Shown piece by piece: positions 1-6,431 of a stretch of DNA of 18,125 bases. Source of the DNA: Candidatus Caldatribacterium sp. (GTDB taxonomy: Bacteria > Atribacterota > Atribacteria > Atribacterales > Caldatribacteriaceae); NCBI GenBank assembly GCA_025060675.1, contig JANXBI010000005.1, forward strand, positions 1 to 18,125. Reading direction: 5' to 3'. The translations under genes were made by a program, and so were the position numbers. The notes beneath the pieces were generated by a model. It ran no database searches. It was not told the origin of the DNA and saw only the letters and a list, made by a program, of their open reading frames with translations. Every line of letters starts with the position of its first letter. Within the stretch, counting starts at the first letter, position 1.

Positions 1-10
1 CTTCGTGAAT

Positions 11-37
11 AAAGAAAAAAAATTGTGCCGAGGGCAC
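11..37 (-). terminator. Intrinsic terminator of the leftward helicase-HTH operon
   Basis: Read on the minus strand, GTGCC pairs with GGCAC across a 3-base CTC loop (plus 25-37). This is followed directly by AA and a run of seven T (plus 16-22), then CTTT. The stem is only 5 bp but perfect, and the U-tract is good. It lies 166 bases past the HTH stop codon, where an operon end is expected. Confidence 0.6.
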
Positions 38-80
38 TAGCGTGGAGAACCCTCAGTTTGAAGAGACAGAGGGAGAATGT

Positions 81-123
81 GGGAAGGAGGAGGAGAAGGA
101 AGGAGAGAAAAGAAGGGGAGAGG
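81..123 (+). repeat. 43-base uninterrupted polypurine tract
   Basis: Every base from 81 to 123 on the plus strand is A or G, within a wider purine-rich stretch from about 61 to 126. The leftward transcript would therefore carry a C/U-only tract with no G, between the HTH stop and the intrinsic terminator. Such tracts can form triplex DNA, and G-poor C-rich RNA resembles a Rho loading site. The role here is unknown. The reading frames across it look like low-complexity shadows rather than genes. Confidence 0.75.
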
Positions 124-158
124 TGGTTGTTCTCTGGTGGAGAAGGTGAGAGCCGCGC

Positions 159-182
159 TTTCGACCGACCGGTCAGTCGAAA
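159..182. repeat. 24-bp near-perfect palindrome next to the HTH gene
   Basis: The two arms are TTTCGACCGACC and GGTCAGTCGAAA; they are complementary except at one position pair. The dyad centre lies between 170 and 171, 33 bases past the HTH stop codon. There is no loop and no U-run on either side, so it does not look like a terminator. A protein-binding site is the simplest reading, with the adjacent HTH protein as an obvious but untested candidate binder. Confidence 0.55.
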
Positions 183-202
183 AATGACAAGAAGGACCAC
201 CC

Positions 203-445
203 TCAGCCTTCCCCTTCCTCCTTCACCTCCTCCTGAGGTATCCCTCCTCTGCGGAACTGTTTGAGCCACTCGCGGATCTCTTGGAGCGAGAAGAGCACTT
301 TTCTGCCGACCTTGTAGTAGGGGATTTCCCCTTTCCGCATCATCGCATAGACTTTCGAGGGGCTGATGCGGAGGAGCTTCGCCACCTCGTGTTTCGACAA
401 CAGGACGTCATCGAACAGTCTCTGGTACCGATCCTCGCCGTTCAT
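203..445 (-). CDS. Excisionase-type (MerR-like, HTH_17) DNA-binding protein
   Basis: An 80-residue protein built around one winged-helix domain at residues 15-63. LLSKHEVAKLLRIS is the first helix pair, SKVYAMMRKGEIPYYKVGR the recognition helix and wing, and LFSLQEIREWLKQ the closing helix. This is the usual pattern of the excisionase/HTH_17 family, which includes phage Xis proteins and small regulators. The tail after residue 68 is acidic and low complexity. The ATG at 443-445 has a GGGGGAG SD site about 9 bases upstream and overlaps the end of the helicase gene by 38 bases, so the two are probably translated from one leftward transcript. A palindrome at 159-182 just past the gene is a candidate target. 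Family call is good; the role (excision or regulation) is not decided, and no integrase is visible. Confidence 0.8.
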   Translation of the reverse strand: MNGEDRYQRLFDDVLLSKHEVAKLLRISPSKVYAMMRKGEIPYYKVGRKVLFSLQEIREWLKQFRRGGIPQEEVKEEGEG

Positions 446-1904
446 TCCGTCGTTCTCCCCCCTCTGTGATCACCTGGAATTCCTTTTCCCTCCGACAGGC
501 ACGGATGCGGCTTTTGGAGTGCCGCTCAAGGACGTAGTGGTGTTCGTCCATGAAGTCAACGACCAAGAGTTCCTGCTTGGAGGTGCTTTTCCTCACTCCT
601 CTGCCGATGCGTTGGATGGTCTTGATGGTCGACTCACCACCACCGGCCATGACCATTGCATCGATTTCGGGGATGTCGATACCTTCGTCGAAGATGGGGG
701 AGGAGATGATGACCGGGATTACCCCATGTCGGAACTTGGCAACGGTCTCCTGGATGGTGGTGGTTCCGGTGTTGCTCCACAGAAGGGGAGCGGTGATGTT
801 GTGCTCGGCAAGTACCCTCTGGAGCTCTTCACCGTGGGCTACCTCCTTGACGATGATGAGGATGTGGCGCTTCCCTTTCGCAAGGAGGGTTTTCACGACG
901 TGGGCAATGACGGTGTTGCGGTAGTGGTTGTAGACGATGCCTTGCTCGTAGATCTCTCGCCAGTCGATGAGGTTTTCTCCCTCTGGGAAAGCGAGGTGCT
1001 TCTTGATTGGGATGAAGACGATGGTTGGTCTGGTGAGGAGGTTCCTGGTGATGAGGTCAGAGGATGAGGTGTGGTGGATGACCTCCCCGAGCATCCCGAT
1101 GGTGATGAGGGAGGAGCCGTCGGAACGGTCAAGGGGTGTGCCGGAGAGACCGAACCGGTAGTAGGCCTGGGTGGCTTTGAGGACGTCGAGGTAGGAGTTG
1201 TTGGAGACGTGGTGGGCTTCATCGACGATGACGAGTTTGACGGTTGCGAGGTACGGTTTGAGCGCTTGGAGGTGGCGGTGGAGGGTTTGGATGGAGGCAA
1301 CGGTGATTTCCCCAAGTTGGTACGTCCCTCCACCTAGGGTGGCAACAGGTTCCCCAAGTCGGTCGCTGAGTCGGTTTGTGGTTTGGGTGAGGAGGGTTTT
1401 GAGGTGGACGATGAAGAGGGTTCGGACTTGGAGTGCGGCAATGATCCCTGCGGCAACCTCGGTTTTCCCACCTCCTGTTCCCATGCTGATGAGTCCCCGC
1501 TCATGGATGATGGCGTCAATGATGGCTTGCCGTTGGTAGTCTCGGAGGGTGATACCGTGGAGGGTGAGGTGTTGCGCTCGTTCAATGGCAACCTCTTGTG
1601 GGACGGGACGCTCTCTGAGGTCGTTGAGGTCAACGTGACATCCGGCGGTCTGAAGGGTTGTGGTCACACGGGTGAGGAGTCCAGTTGGGAAGGTGAGGAA
1701 CTTCGGGTTGAGGAGGTAGATGTAGCCGTCCCATTGCCCGTTCCGGTATGCGGTGGTGTACTGGAACCCTTTCGGTTTGAAGGAGAGTTCCCGCATGAGG
1801 AGTTCGATGAGGTACTTCCGGAGCCCTTCATCGAACCCTTGGTCGAACTGGAGCTGACTTGTGACGTTATTCACATGGATTCTCACTATGTACATGTCTT
1901 TCAT
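408..1904 (-). CDS. UvsW-like SF2 DNA helicase
   Basis: A 498-residue superfamily 2 helicase. Visible motifs: Q-like motif near 121-126 (RDYQRQ), Walker A GTGGGKT at 142-148, DEAH box at 228-231, SGTP at 254-257, motif V DEGIDIP at 406-412 and motif VI QRIGRGVRK at 431-439. The N-terminal 100 residues carry the RNGQWDG..YLL signature, matching the YGNWDGRIRLL stretch in the substrate-recognition domain of T4 UvsW. UvsW unwinds branched recombination intermediates, reverses forks and disassembles R-loops; that role is inferred here from family and from the nearby UvsY-, gp32- and UvsX-like genes. It is transcribed leftward from a promoter only 12 bases upstream of the ATG, with no SD, so the mRNA may be nearly leaderless; a second ATG at codon 4 is possible. 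The last ~20 residues overlap the HTH gene and look unconstrained. Confidence 0.9.
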   Translation of the reverse strand: MKDMYIVRIHVNNVTSQLQFDQGFDEGLRKYLIELLMRELSFKPKGFQYTTAYRNGQWDGYIYLLNPKFLTFPTGLLTRVTTTLQTAGCHVDLNDLRERPVPQEVAIERAQHLTLHGITLRDYQRQAIIDAIIHERGLISMGTGGGKTEVAAGIIAALQVRTLFIVHLKTLLTQTTNRLSDRLGEPVATLGGGTYQLGEITVASIQTLHRHLQALKPYLATVKLVIVDEAHHVSNNSYLDVLKATQAYYRFGLSGTPLDRSDGSSLITIGMLGEVIHHTSSSDLITRNLLTRPTIVFIPIKKHLAFPEGENLIDWREIYEQGIVYNHYRNTVIAHVVKTLLAKGKRHILIIVKEVAHGEELQRVLAEHNITAPLLWSNTGTTTIQETVAKFRHGVIPVIISSPIFDEGIDIPEIDAMVMAGGGESTIKTIQRIGRGVRKSTSKQELLVVDFMDEHHYVLERHSKSRIRACRREKEFQVITEGGERRNERRGSVPETVR

Positions 1905-1916
1905 CGTTTCTGTGTT

Positions 1917-1945
1917 ATTTTAGCACAAGTTGTGTGTTTATTCAA
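1917..1945 (-). promoter_or_regulatory. Leftward promoter of the helicase gene
   Basis: On the minus strand, TTGAAT (plus 1940-1945) is followed by a 17-base spacer and TAAAAT (plus 1917-1922), preceded by TGC as in an extended -10. This is a strong sigma-70-type match. The predicted start lies about 5 bases before the helicase ATG, so the leader is minimal. Confidence 0.75.
1924..1934. promoter_or_regulatory. Perfect dyad in the promoter spacer (candidate operator)
   Basis: CACAA-G-TTGTG is a perfect inverted repeat with a single central base, lying between the -10 and -35 boxes of the helicase promoter. A protein bound here would block RNA polymerase. This is inference from position and symmetry only. 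Confidence 0.4.
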
Positions 1946-1949
1946 GTCC

Positions 1950-1965
1950 TTGTACATGTGTGCAA
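1950..1965. promoter_or_regulatory. 16-bp dyad TTGnACAnnTGTnCAA (candidate operator)
   Basis: The sequence TTGTACATGTGTGCAA has half-sites TTGnACA and TGTnCAA related by exact two-fold symmetry. It lies just upstream of the helicase -35 box. Its core TGTACATGT recurs at 1889-1897 inside the first codons of the helicase, 62 bases away (close to six helical turns), so the two copies flank the promoter. This suggests a repressor or activator site; the binder is unknown. Confidence 0.45.
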
Positions 1966-2055
1966 TTCCGTGAAGGGAGTTTTGGTGGTGTTTTGAGTCC
2001 AAGGGAAAGAAAAGGTGAATGAGGTGTGTAGAGACTACCATTGGAGCTTTTTGTG

Positions 2056-2064
2056 TGGTATAAT
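2056..2064 (+). promoter_or_regulatory. Rightward extended -10 promoter
   Basis: TGG followed by a consensus TATAAT at 2059-2064 forms an extended -10 element. No good -35 hexamer is found 16-18 bases upstream, which extended -10 promoters tolerate, or an activator may help. The start would be near 2071, upstream of the SD and TTG start of the AAA ATPase gene. This rules out the longer ATG-initiated reading from 2015. Confidence 0.65.
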
Positions 2065-2116
2065 CGTCTGCAGAAAGGCCAAGTCGAAGGAGGGTTCTTT
2101 TGGAGGTGATTGCTGG

Positions 2117-3004
2117 TTGAAGGTTGAGCAGGATCTCCTTGAGTTCTACGCGAAGTGCTGTGAGTTCTTCGGTTTCACCGAGTACCCATTCCACGCCTCT
2201 CCAAGTCCCAGGTACCTGTACTTCACGAACCAGTACCGTTTAGCTTTCCGAAGGGCTGTCTACAGCATTGACGCAGGGAGTGGATTTGCGGCTGTTTGGG
2301 GGTCCATGGGACTGGGGAAGACTTCCCTCGCCTACTACATGCTCCACATCTTCCCCGAGATCCGACCAACGTGGGACGTTCACTTTGTGGAGAGCGCTGG
2401 TTCCATCAGTTCCTTCACCGATACGTACCGTCGCATCCTCTCGGTGCTTGGGAGGGAGTCGTACCGGAACCAGTCGGTGAACGAACAGGAGCTCCGGGAA
2501 GCCCTAGCGGAGCGGAGTGAGCAGGGGCTTCGGACGGTGGTGATCATCGATGAGCTCCAGGAGGCACCGGTTTCGGTGTTGAAGGCGCTTCGGGTGATGA
2601 CGAACTTGGAGCTCCCCAACACCAAACTCATCCAGTTCATCCTCTTCGGGAGTGAGGAGGTGTTCCGGAAGCTCGAACTCGTCCCGGCCTTCCGAGAGCG
2701 GTTGGTGTTCCCCACATCCCTTTCCCCGTTCGATGTCCAGGAGACTGCAGACATGATCCGGTTCCGGTTGCGGCTCGCTGGGGCGGATGAGCGGATGTTC
2801 ACCGATGCGCAGATTGAGGAGATCTTCTTCTACAGCGTCGGTATTCCTCGGGCAGCAGTCCACATCTGCTCCAACGCGTTGCAGGTTGCCCTCGACAGGG
2901 GAAGCCGGACGATCACCGATGACATCGTGGCAAAGGCCATCGAGATGTACAACGAGGGGTTGGGAGTGACGATGGTCCATGGTAAGAGGAAGCGGAAGAA
3001 GTAG
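2117..3004 (+). CDS. ExeA/TnsC-type AAA ATPase
   Basis: A 295-residue ATPase. It opens with the family signature FFGFTEYPFHASPSPRYLY (residues 17-35), followed by Walker A GSMGLGKT at 62-69 and Walker B VVIIDE at 141-146. The same architecture occurs in ExeA-like ATPases and in transposition ATPases such as TniB/TnsC. The TTG at 2117 is chosen because GGAGGTGAT ends six bases before it and the promoter -10 box is at 2059; in-frame ATG codons further upstream precede transcription. No transposase or secretion gene is nearby, so a job in phage replication or recombination (for example loading another protein on DNA) is more likely, but this is inference. The C-terminus is very basic (KRKRKK). 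The next gene overlaps it by 26 bases. Confidence 0.85.
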   Translation: MKVEQDLLEFYAKCCEFFGFTEYPFHASPSPRYLYFTNQYRLAFRRAVYSIDAGSGFAAVWGSMGLGKTSLAYYMLHIFPEIRPTWDVHFVESAGSISSFTDTYRRILSVLGRESYRNQSVNEQELREALAERSEQGLRTVVIIDELQEAPVSVLKALRVMTNLELPNTKLIQFILFGSEEVFRKLELVPAFRERLVFPTSLSPFDVQETADMIRFRLRLAGADERMFTDAQIEEIFFYSVGIPRAAVHICSNALQVALDRGSRTITDDIVAKAIEMYNEGLGVTMVHGKRKRKK

Positions 3005-3344
3005 CAAGCGGTACGTGACCTTTCGAGAACTCTGGGAACAGGGGAAACGGTCTGGGAACCCGTACTTTGAGGCGATCACCCGTCCTGAGGAGCTCTTTGG
3101 TGTGACTGAGCAACCTCCTGAACCAGTGGTGACCGTTTCCCGTCCAAGGAAGGAGGGGACGTCGCGTCGCCTCAAGACGGTAGCGGTCCTTCCTGAGACC
3201 CTCTACGGCCTCCGGTTGCTCGCCTTCCTCCGTGGGACCACCGTGTACCGGGTGGTGGATCTTGCGGTACGGTGCTACGTCCGTCAGCACCGGGATGAGT
3301 TGGCCGTACTCTTTGCTTCCCTGAGGGAGAAAGAGGGGATTTAG
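2979..3344 (+). CDS. Small basic protein with a ribbon-helix-helix-like C-terminus
   Basis: A 121-residue basic protein. The N-terminal half has no recognised domain. Residues 65-105 fit a ribbon-helix-helix fold: a beta strand (LKTVAVLPETL), helix one (YGLRLLAFLRG), a turn with TT, then helix two (RVVDLAVRCYVRQH). RHH proteins bind DNA as dimers through the paired strands, often as autorepressors or partition proteins. The ATG at 2979 overlaps the end of the ATPase gene and has a modest GGGAG site 12 bases upstream. A GTG at about 3012 would shorten it by 11 residues and keep the RHH part. It is the last gene before the promoter at 3365 and is a candidate binder of the dyads around 1924-1965. 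Function not established. Confidence 0.7.
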   Translation: MVRGSGRSSKRYVTFRELWEQGKRSGNPYFEAITRPEELFGVTEQPPEPVVTVSRPRKEGTSRRLKTVAVLPETLYGLRLLAFLRGTTVYRVVDLAVRCYVRQHRDELAVLFASLREKEGI

Positions 3345-3393
3345 AAAAAATTTTTTAAACCCTATTGACAAGTCCGGCTTTTGTTGTTAGACT
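3345..3393 (+). promoter_or_regulatory. Strong sigma-70-type promoter with an A/T upstream element
   Basis: TTGACA at 3365-3370, a 17-base spacer, and TAGACT at 3388-3393 make a near-consensus promoter. An A6T6 tract at 3345-3356, extending to AAA at 3359, occupies the position of an UP element (-40 to -60). It lies in an 85-base gap between genes and would drive the long recombination and nucleotide gene array. Confidence 0.75.
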
Positions 3394-3429
3394 TTCCTTG
3401 AGACGTTTTCAAAACATTGAGGTGGGGTT

Positions 3430-4026
3430 ATGAAACATCTCGAAGAGGTTGAAAACGTGATTGAACGGAAAGGAGATGGTTGCGATGCTACTGCTGTACG
3501 TCTTACCGATTCCGAACTGCAGTGGGTCACGCCACGACTCTACGAACGGTACCAACTCCTCGTGGGACGTCTTGCCACCTTAAGGAGGAAGCTCCGTGAC
3601 CACGCCTTCGACTTTGTCCGGATCAACGCAGAGGCTCTGGATGATGAACTCCTGAGGCAACCTAGTTACGTGTACTACGTTGGAGAGCTCTATGCGGAGT
3701 GCAAGGGGCTTCAGGCGTCGTTTGAACTCCTCCTTGAAGAGGTCGAGGCGAAACTCACCCTCATGTACCGAACCCTCCTTGAACAGGAGCGGCCAAGAGT
3801 GACAGAAGGGACGATTCAAGCCCATGTGGTCTCCCATCCCTTCTACAGCGACATCCGGGAACGGTTGGTACTTGTCGGGTACGTTTTGACCCGCCTTCAA
3901 GCTGTCCGGGAAGCGTTGAGCAACAAGAAGGAGATGCTCATCACGTATGCGTTGAATGTTCGTTCAGCTCGGGAGTTGGAAGGGTTCCTTGTGAAGGGGA
4001 AGAGAGAGGAGGATGGGAATGACTGA
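3430..4026 (+). CDS. UvsY-like recombination mediator (probable)
   Basis: A 198-residue, mostly helical charged protein. The C-terminal half (about 95-185) has a helical pair, then the phrase RVTEGTIQAHVVSHPFY (123-139), then a long helix ending in ALSNKKEMLITYALNVRSA (162-180). This pattern (a TE..I...V..D..Y segment followed by L...AL..K..ML......R) resembles phage UvsY-type proteins from memory. UvsY loads the UvsX recombinase on gp32-coated single strands. Position strongly supports the call: it sits directly before the gp32-like gene and the RecA/UvsX gene, downstream of its own promoter. The ATG at 3430 has GAGGTGG five bases upstream. The N-terminal ~50 residues are not recognised. The call rests on pattern and context, not on a catalytic motif. 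Confidence 0.5.
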   Translation: MKHLEEVENVIERKGDGCDATAVRLTDSELQWVTPRLYERYQLLVGRLATLRRKLRDHAFDFVRINAEALDDELLRQPSYVYYVGELYAECKGLQASFELLLEEVEAKLTLMYRTLLEQERPRVTEGTIQAHVVSHPFYSDIRERLVLVGYVLTRLQAVREALSNKKEMLITYALNVRSARELEGFLVKGKREEDGND

Positions 4027-4762
4027 GAAGGAGATCGTGTACACGCTCGATCTGGAGCGAGAGCTTGGTGGGATGGCGAACAGGAAATTCATGTACCTGA
4101 AGGATGGTGAGAACATCATCCGGTTCCTCCCTCCTTACGACGCGGAGCGGATCGCCTTTTTGCGGACGTACGTTCACTACGGGATTGGGACGAATCCTGG
4201 GTTTGTGTTCTGTCCCCGGTACATGGCGAAACTCCCCTGCCCGATCTGTGAGCACGCAGAGGGGTTGATTGGGAAAGGGTACGATAAGAGCTCCGATGAG
4301 GTCCGTCGGCTCTTGGCGAAACAGCGGTACCTCTCGAACGTGGTGGATTTGAACTTCAAAGAGGATGGGGTGAAGGTCCTCATTTACCCAAGGCTCGTCT
4401 ACGATGGCCTCCTCAACATCCTCAGGGATACGCAGAACTTCGGTGACTTCACCCACTACAAGACGGGATTCCCCATCAAAATCACCCGTTCCCGAAGTGG
4501 GGTAGCCATCCACATGCGGACGTACTCGGTGATCCCCCTCCCCCAGCGTGGCCCAGTGGATCCGAGTTGGCTCAAGGGGATGTACAATCTGAAGAAGGTG
4601 GCAGAGCCCAAACCGTACGAAGAGCTCAGACTCCTCCTCCTCCAGGCGTTGGAGGCGAAGGATATCGCCTTCCATGAGGAGGCACCAGCCACACAGAAGG
4701 TGGAGAACGACGATTTCCCCTTTGGGAATGCCTATGAGTTCATCGATCGGCTCTTAGAGTAG
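4019..4762 (+). CDS. gp32-like single-stranded DNA-binding protein
   Basis: A 247-residue protein with the gp32 core. It has MYLKDGENIIRFLPP near residues 25-39 and a zinc site H53-x11-C65-x8-C74-x2-C77, almost the spacing of T4 gp32 (H-x12-C-x9-C-x2-C). This is followed by RYLSNVVDLN (103-112) and FGDFTHYKTGFPIKITRS (141-158). It should coat single-stranded DNA during replication and recombination and interact with the mediator before it and the recombinase after it. The C-terminus is acidic and holds DDFPF at 231-235, resembling the bacterial SSB tail, though not at the very end. The ATG at 4019 is preferred over 4013 because GAGGAGG ends six bases before it. It overlaps the previous gene by 8 bases. 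Confidence 0.85.
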   Translation: MTEKEIVYTLDLERELGGMANRKFMYLKDGENIIRFLPPYDAERIAFLRTYVHYGIGTNPGFVFCPRYMAKLPCPICEHAEGLIGKGYDKSSDEVRRLLAKQRYLSNVVDLNFKEDGVKVLIYPRLVYDGLLNILRDTQNFGDFTHYKTGFPIKITRSRSGVAIHMRTYSVIPLPQRGPVDPSWLKGMYNLKKVAEPKPYEELRLLLLQALEAKDIAFHEEAPATQKVENDDFPFGNAYEFIDRLLE

Positions 4763-4771
4763 GAGGGTCCA

Positions 4772-5794
4772 ATGCAGGAACTCGTTCGGCGGATCATCAA
4801 AGGCATTCAAGAGGTGGATGAAGATCTCGTCCAGCTCCCAGAGGAGCTTGAGGCAACCGCCCCAGCCTACTACATCTCCACCCAAACCCCGACGTTGGAT
4901 CTCGCCATTGGGAAGCCGGGGATTCCCTCTGGACGCATCACCTTGCTCTACGGGGGAGAGGGACATGGGAAGAGTACCGTTGCCTACCATCTCCTTGCTG
5001 AAGCGCAGCGGATTGGTGGGGTTGCGGTCCTCTTGGACACCGAGTACGCCTTCGACCTTGAGCGGGCCAAACGTATTGGGATTTGCCCTGATGACCTCAT
5101 CCTCATCCACCCTCCAACGGTCGAGGAGTCGTTTGTGGTGGTGGAGCGAGTGGTTCGGGAGGTTCGAGCGGTCGATCCCCATGTTCCGCTTGTTGTGGTC
5201 TGGGATTCCCTTGCCGCCACCCCTGCGAAGACCGAGATCGACAAGAAGGACTACTTCTACGACCTCCAACCTGGACAACAGGCGAGGGTGCTCTCCTCTT
5301 CGCTTCGGAAGATGATCCGCCTGCTCGCCACAACCCACGTGGTCTTCGTGCTCGTCAACCAAGTCCGGGAGAACGTTGGGGTCTTCTATGGACCGAAGGA
5401 GATCATGCCTGGGGGAAGGGCGATCAAGTTCTACGCTTCCCTCATCATTCGAGTCCGTCGGGAGGGGTTTGTGGAGGAGGATGGACGAAGGGTTGGGATC
5501 TCCTGTGTGGCGGAGGTGGAGAAGAACAAACTCGCCCCACCATTCCGGACGGCGAACTTCATCATCACCTTCGATCGGGGGATTGATCGGGTTGCCAACC
5601 TCCTTGAGGCGGCGATCCTCTGTGGGTTGGTCACCAAAAACGGTGGTTGGTTGGCAGGGGTTGGAGATTTGGCGTCCTTAAACGGTGGGAAACGGTTCAG
5701 GGAGAAGGATTGGGAAGGGTTGCTCACGGCAGAGGTCGAAGAGGTCATCCGCAGACACCTTTGGGAGAAAGGGGGGTTCAGGAGTGAAGGTTGA
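4772..5794 (+). CDS. RecA/UvsX-family recombinase
   Basis: A 340-residue recombinase. Walker A GGEGHGKST lies at 61-69. The catalytic glutamate sits in LLDTEYAFD (E91), like E96 of E. coli RecA. Walker B is LVVVWDS at 140-146, and the L2 region reads LVNQVRENVGVFYG..EIMPGGRAIKFYAS (194-223), closely parallel to RecA's INQIR...GGNALKFYAS. It should form a filament on single-stranded DNA and drive strand exchange. The long C-terminal DNA-binding domain of cellular RecA is replaced by a different ~100-residue region containing a GWL.GVGD..SLNGGKRFREKDWEG segment. It starts at ATG 4772 with AGGAGGG five bases upstream and overlaps thyX by 11 bases. RecA-like is certain; whether it groups with UvsX or RecA needs a tree. 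Confidence 0.92.
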   Translation: MQELVRRIIKGIQEVDEDLVQLPEELEATAPAYYISTQTPTLDLAIGKPGIPSGRITLLYGGEGHGKSTVAYHLLAEAQRIGGVAVLLDTEYAFDLERAKRIGICPDDLILIHPPTVEESFVVVERVVREVRAVDPHVPLVVVWDSLAATPAKTEIDKKDYFYDLQPGQQARVLSSSLRKMIRLLATTHVVFVLVNQVRENVGVFYGPKEIMPGGRAIKFYASLIIRVRREGFVEEDGRRVGISCVAEVEKNKLAPPFRTANFIITFDRGIDRVANLLEAAILCGLVTKNGGWLAGVGDLASLNGGKRFREKDWEGLLTAEVEEVIRRHLWEKGGFRSEG

Positions 5795-6431
5795 CCTCAT
5801 CCACTACACCAACGATCCGTACTCTGTGGTGTACTTCGCTGGGAAGTCGTGCGTGTACGGGGGACGGGAGCTCTCTTGGGATCAGGTAGCGGCCACACCC
5901 CTTGAGGAGAAAGAACAGTTCATCCGGAAACTCATCGCCCAGGGGCATGAGAGCGTCCTGGAGCATGTGACCTTCACCTTCCGCATCTACGATGTCTCCC
6001 GTGTGCTGACCCACCAACTCGTCCGACACCGTATCGCCTCGTACTCCCAACTCTCCCACCGTCGTCTGGTGAAGGAACCATCCTTTGTGGTCCCTGATGG
6101 GATCCTCAACCTCCCAGATGAGAAGCAAAAAGTTGTGAAGCGGTTCTTTATGACTGCTGTTCAACTTTACAACTCTTTAATTCGTGAAGGAGTCCCGGAG
6201 GATGAGGCCCGGTACGTCCTCCCTCAGGGGATCACCACCACCATTGTGGCTACCTTCAACGCGAGGAGTTTGCGGAACTTCCTCAGGTTACGCCTGGCGA
6301 AAGACGCCTCGTTTGAGATCCGGGAGCTTGCGGCAACCATCTTCGATTTGGTCGCTCCTATCGCACCTGTTCTCGTTGAGGACTTGCGTTCGCTTCGGTA
6401 TGAACAAGGGGGAGTGCGGGATGCTCAGTGA
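5784..6431 (+). CDS. thyX: Flavin-dependent thymidylate synthase ThyX
   Basis: A 215-residue enzyme that methylates dUMP to dTMP using methylenetetrahydrofolate, NADPH and FAD. The diagnostic ThyX motif RHRx7S is present as RHRIASYSQLS at residues 81-91. It is preceded by the typical GHESVLEHVTFTFRI (54-68) and SRVLTHQLV segments. The start is GTG at 5784, placed by a GGGGGG SD tract 7-8 bases upstream; the reading frame is open further upstream, but that part is a shadow of recA. It overlaps recA by 11 bases and nrdJ by 11 bases, implying translational coupling. Length is near the usual 210-250. With NrdJ it supplies the phage's own dTTP and dNTPs. Confidence 0.97.
   Translation: MKVDLIHYTNDPYSVVYFAGKSCVYGGRELSWDQVAATPLEEKEQFIRKLIAQGHESVLEHVTFTFRIYDVSRVLTHQLVRHRIASYSQLSHRRLVKEPSFVVPDGILNLPDEKQKVVKRFFMTAVQLYNSLIREGVPEDEARYVLPQGITTTIVATFNARSLRNFLRLRLAKDASFEIRELAATIFDLVAPIAPVLVEDLRSLRYEQGGVRDAQ

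Noticed and set aside
25..264. 79-codon plus-strand frame at the left end
   Set aside because: Its Arg/Glu/Lys low-complexity product comes from the polypurine tract, and it runs through the palindrome and into the antisense of the HTH gene.
366..1067. Long plus-strand open frames across the helicase gene (366-1067, 1383-1973)
   Set aside because: Antisense shadows: products are acidic low-complexity Asp/Gly/Val-rich, while the minus frame carries all helicase motifs.
2015..2116. Longer N-terminus for the AAA ATPase from ATG 2015
   Set aside because: The extended -10 TATAAT at 2059-2064 lies inside it, and TTG 2117 has an ideal GGAGGTGAT SD; the family signature begins after 2117.
1901..2194. 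97-codon open frame on the minus strand upstream of the helicase
   Set aside because: It spans both promoters and the SD/TTG start of the ATPase gene, and its composition is unlike the real genes.
3345..3362. A6T6 block read as an intrinsic terminator after the RHH gene
   Set aside because: No GC stem of useful length encloses it; it is better placed as an upstream element of the promoter at 3365.
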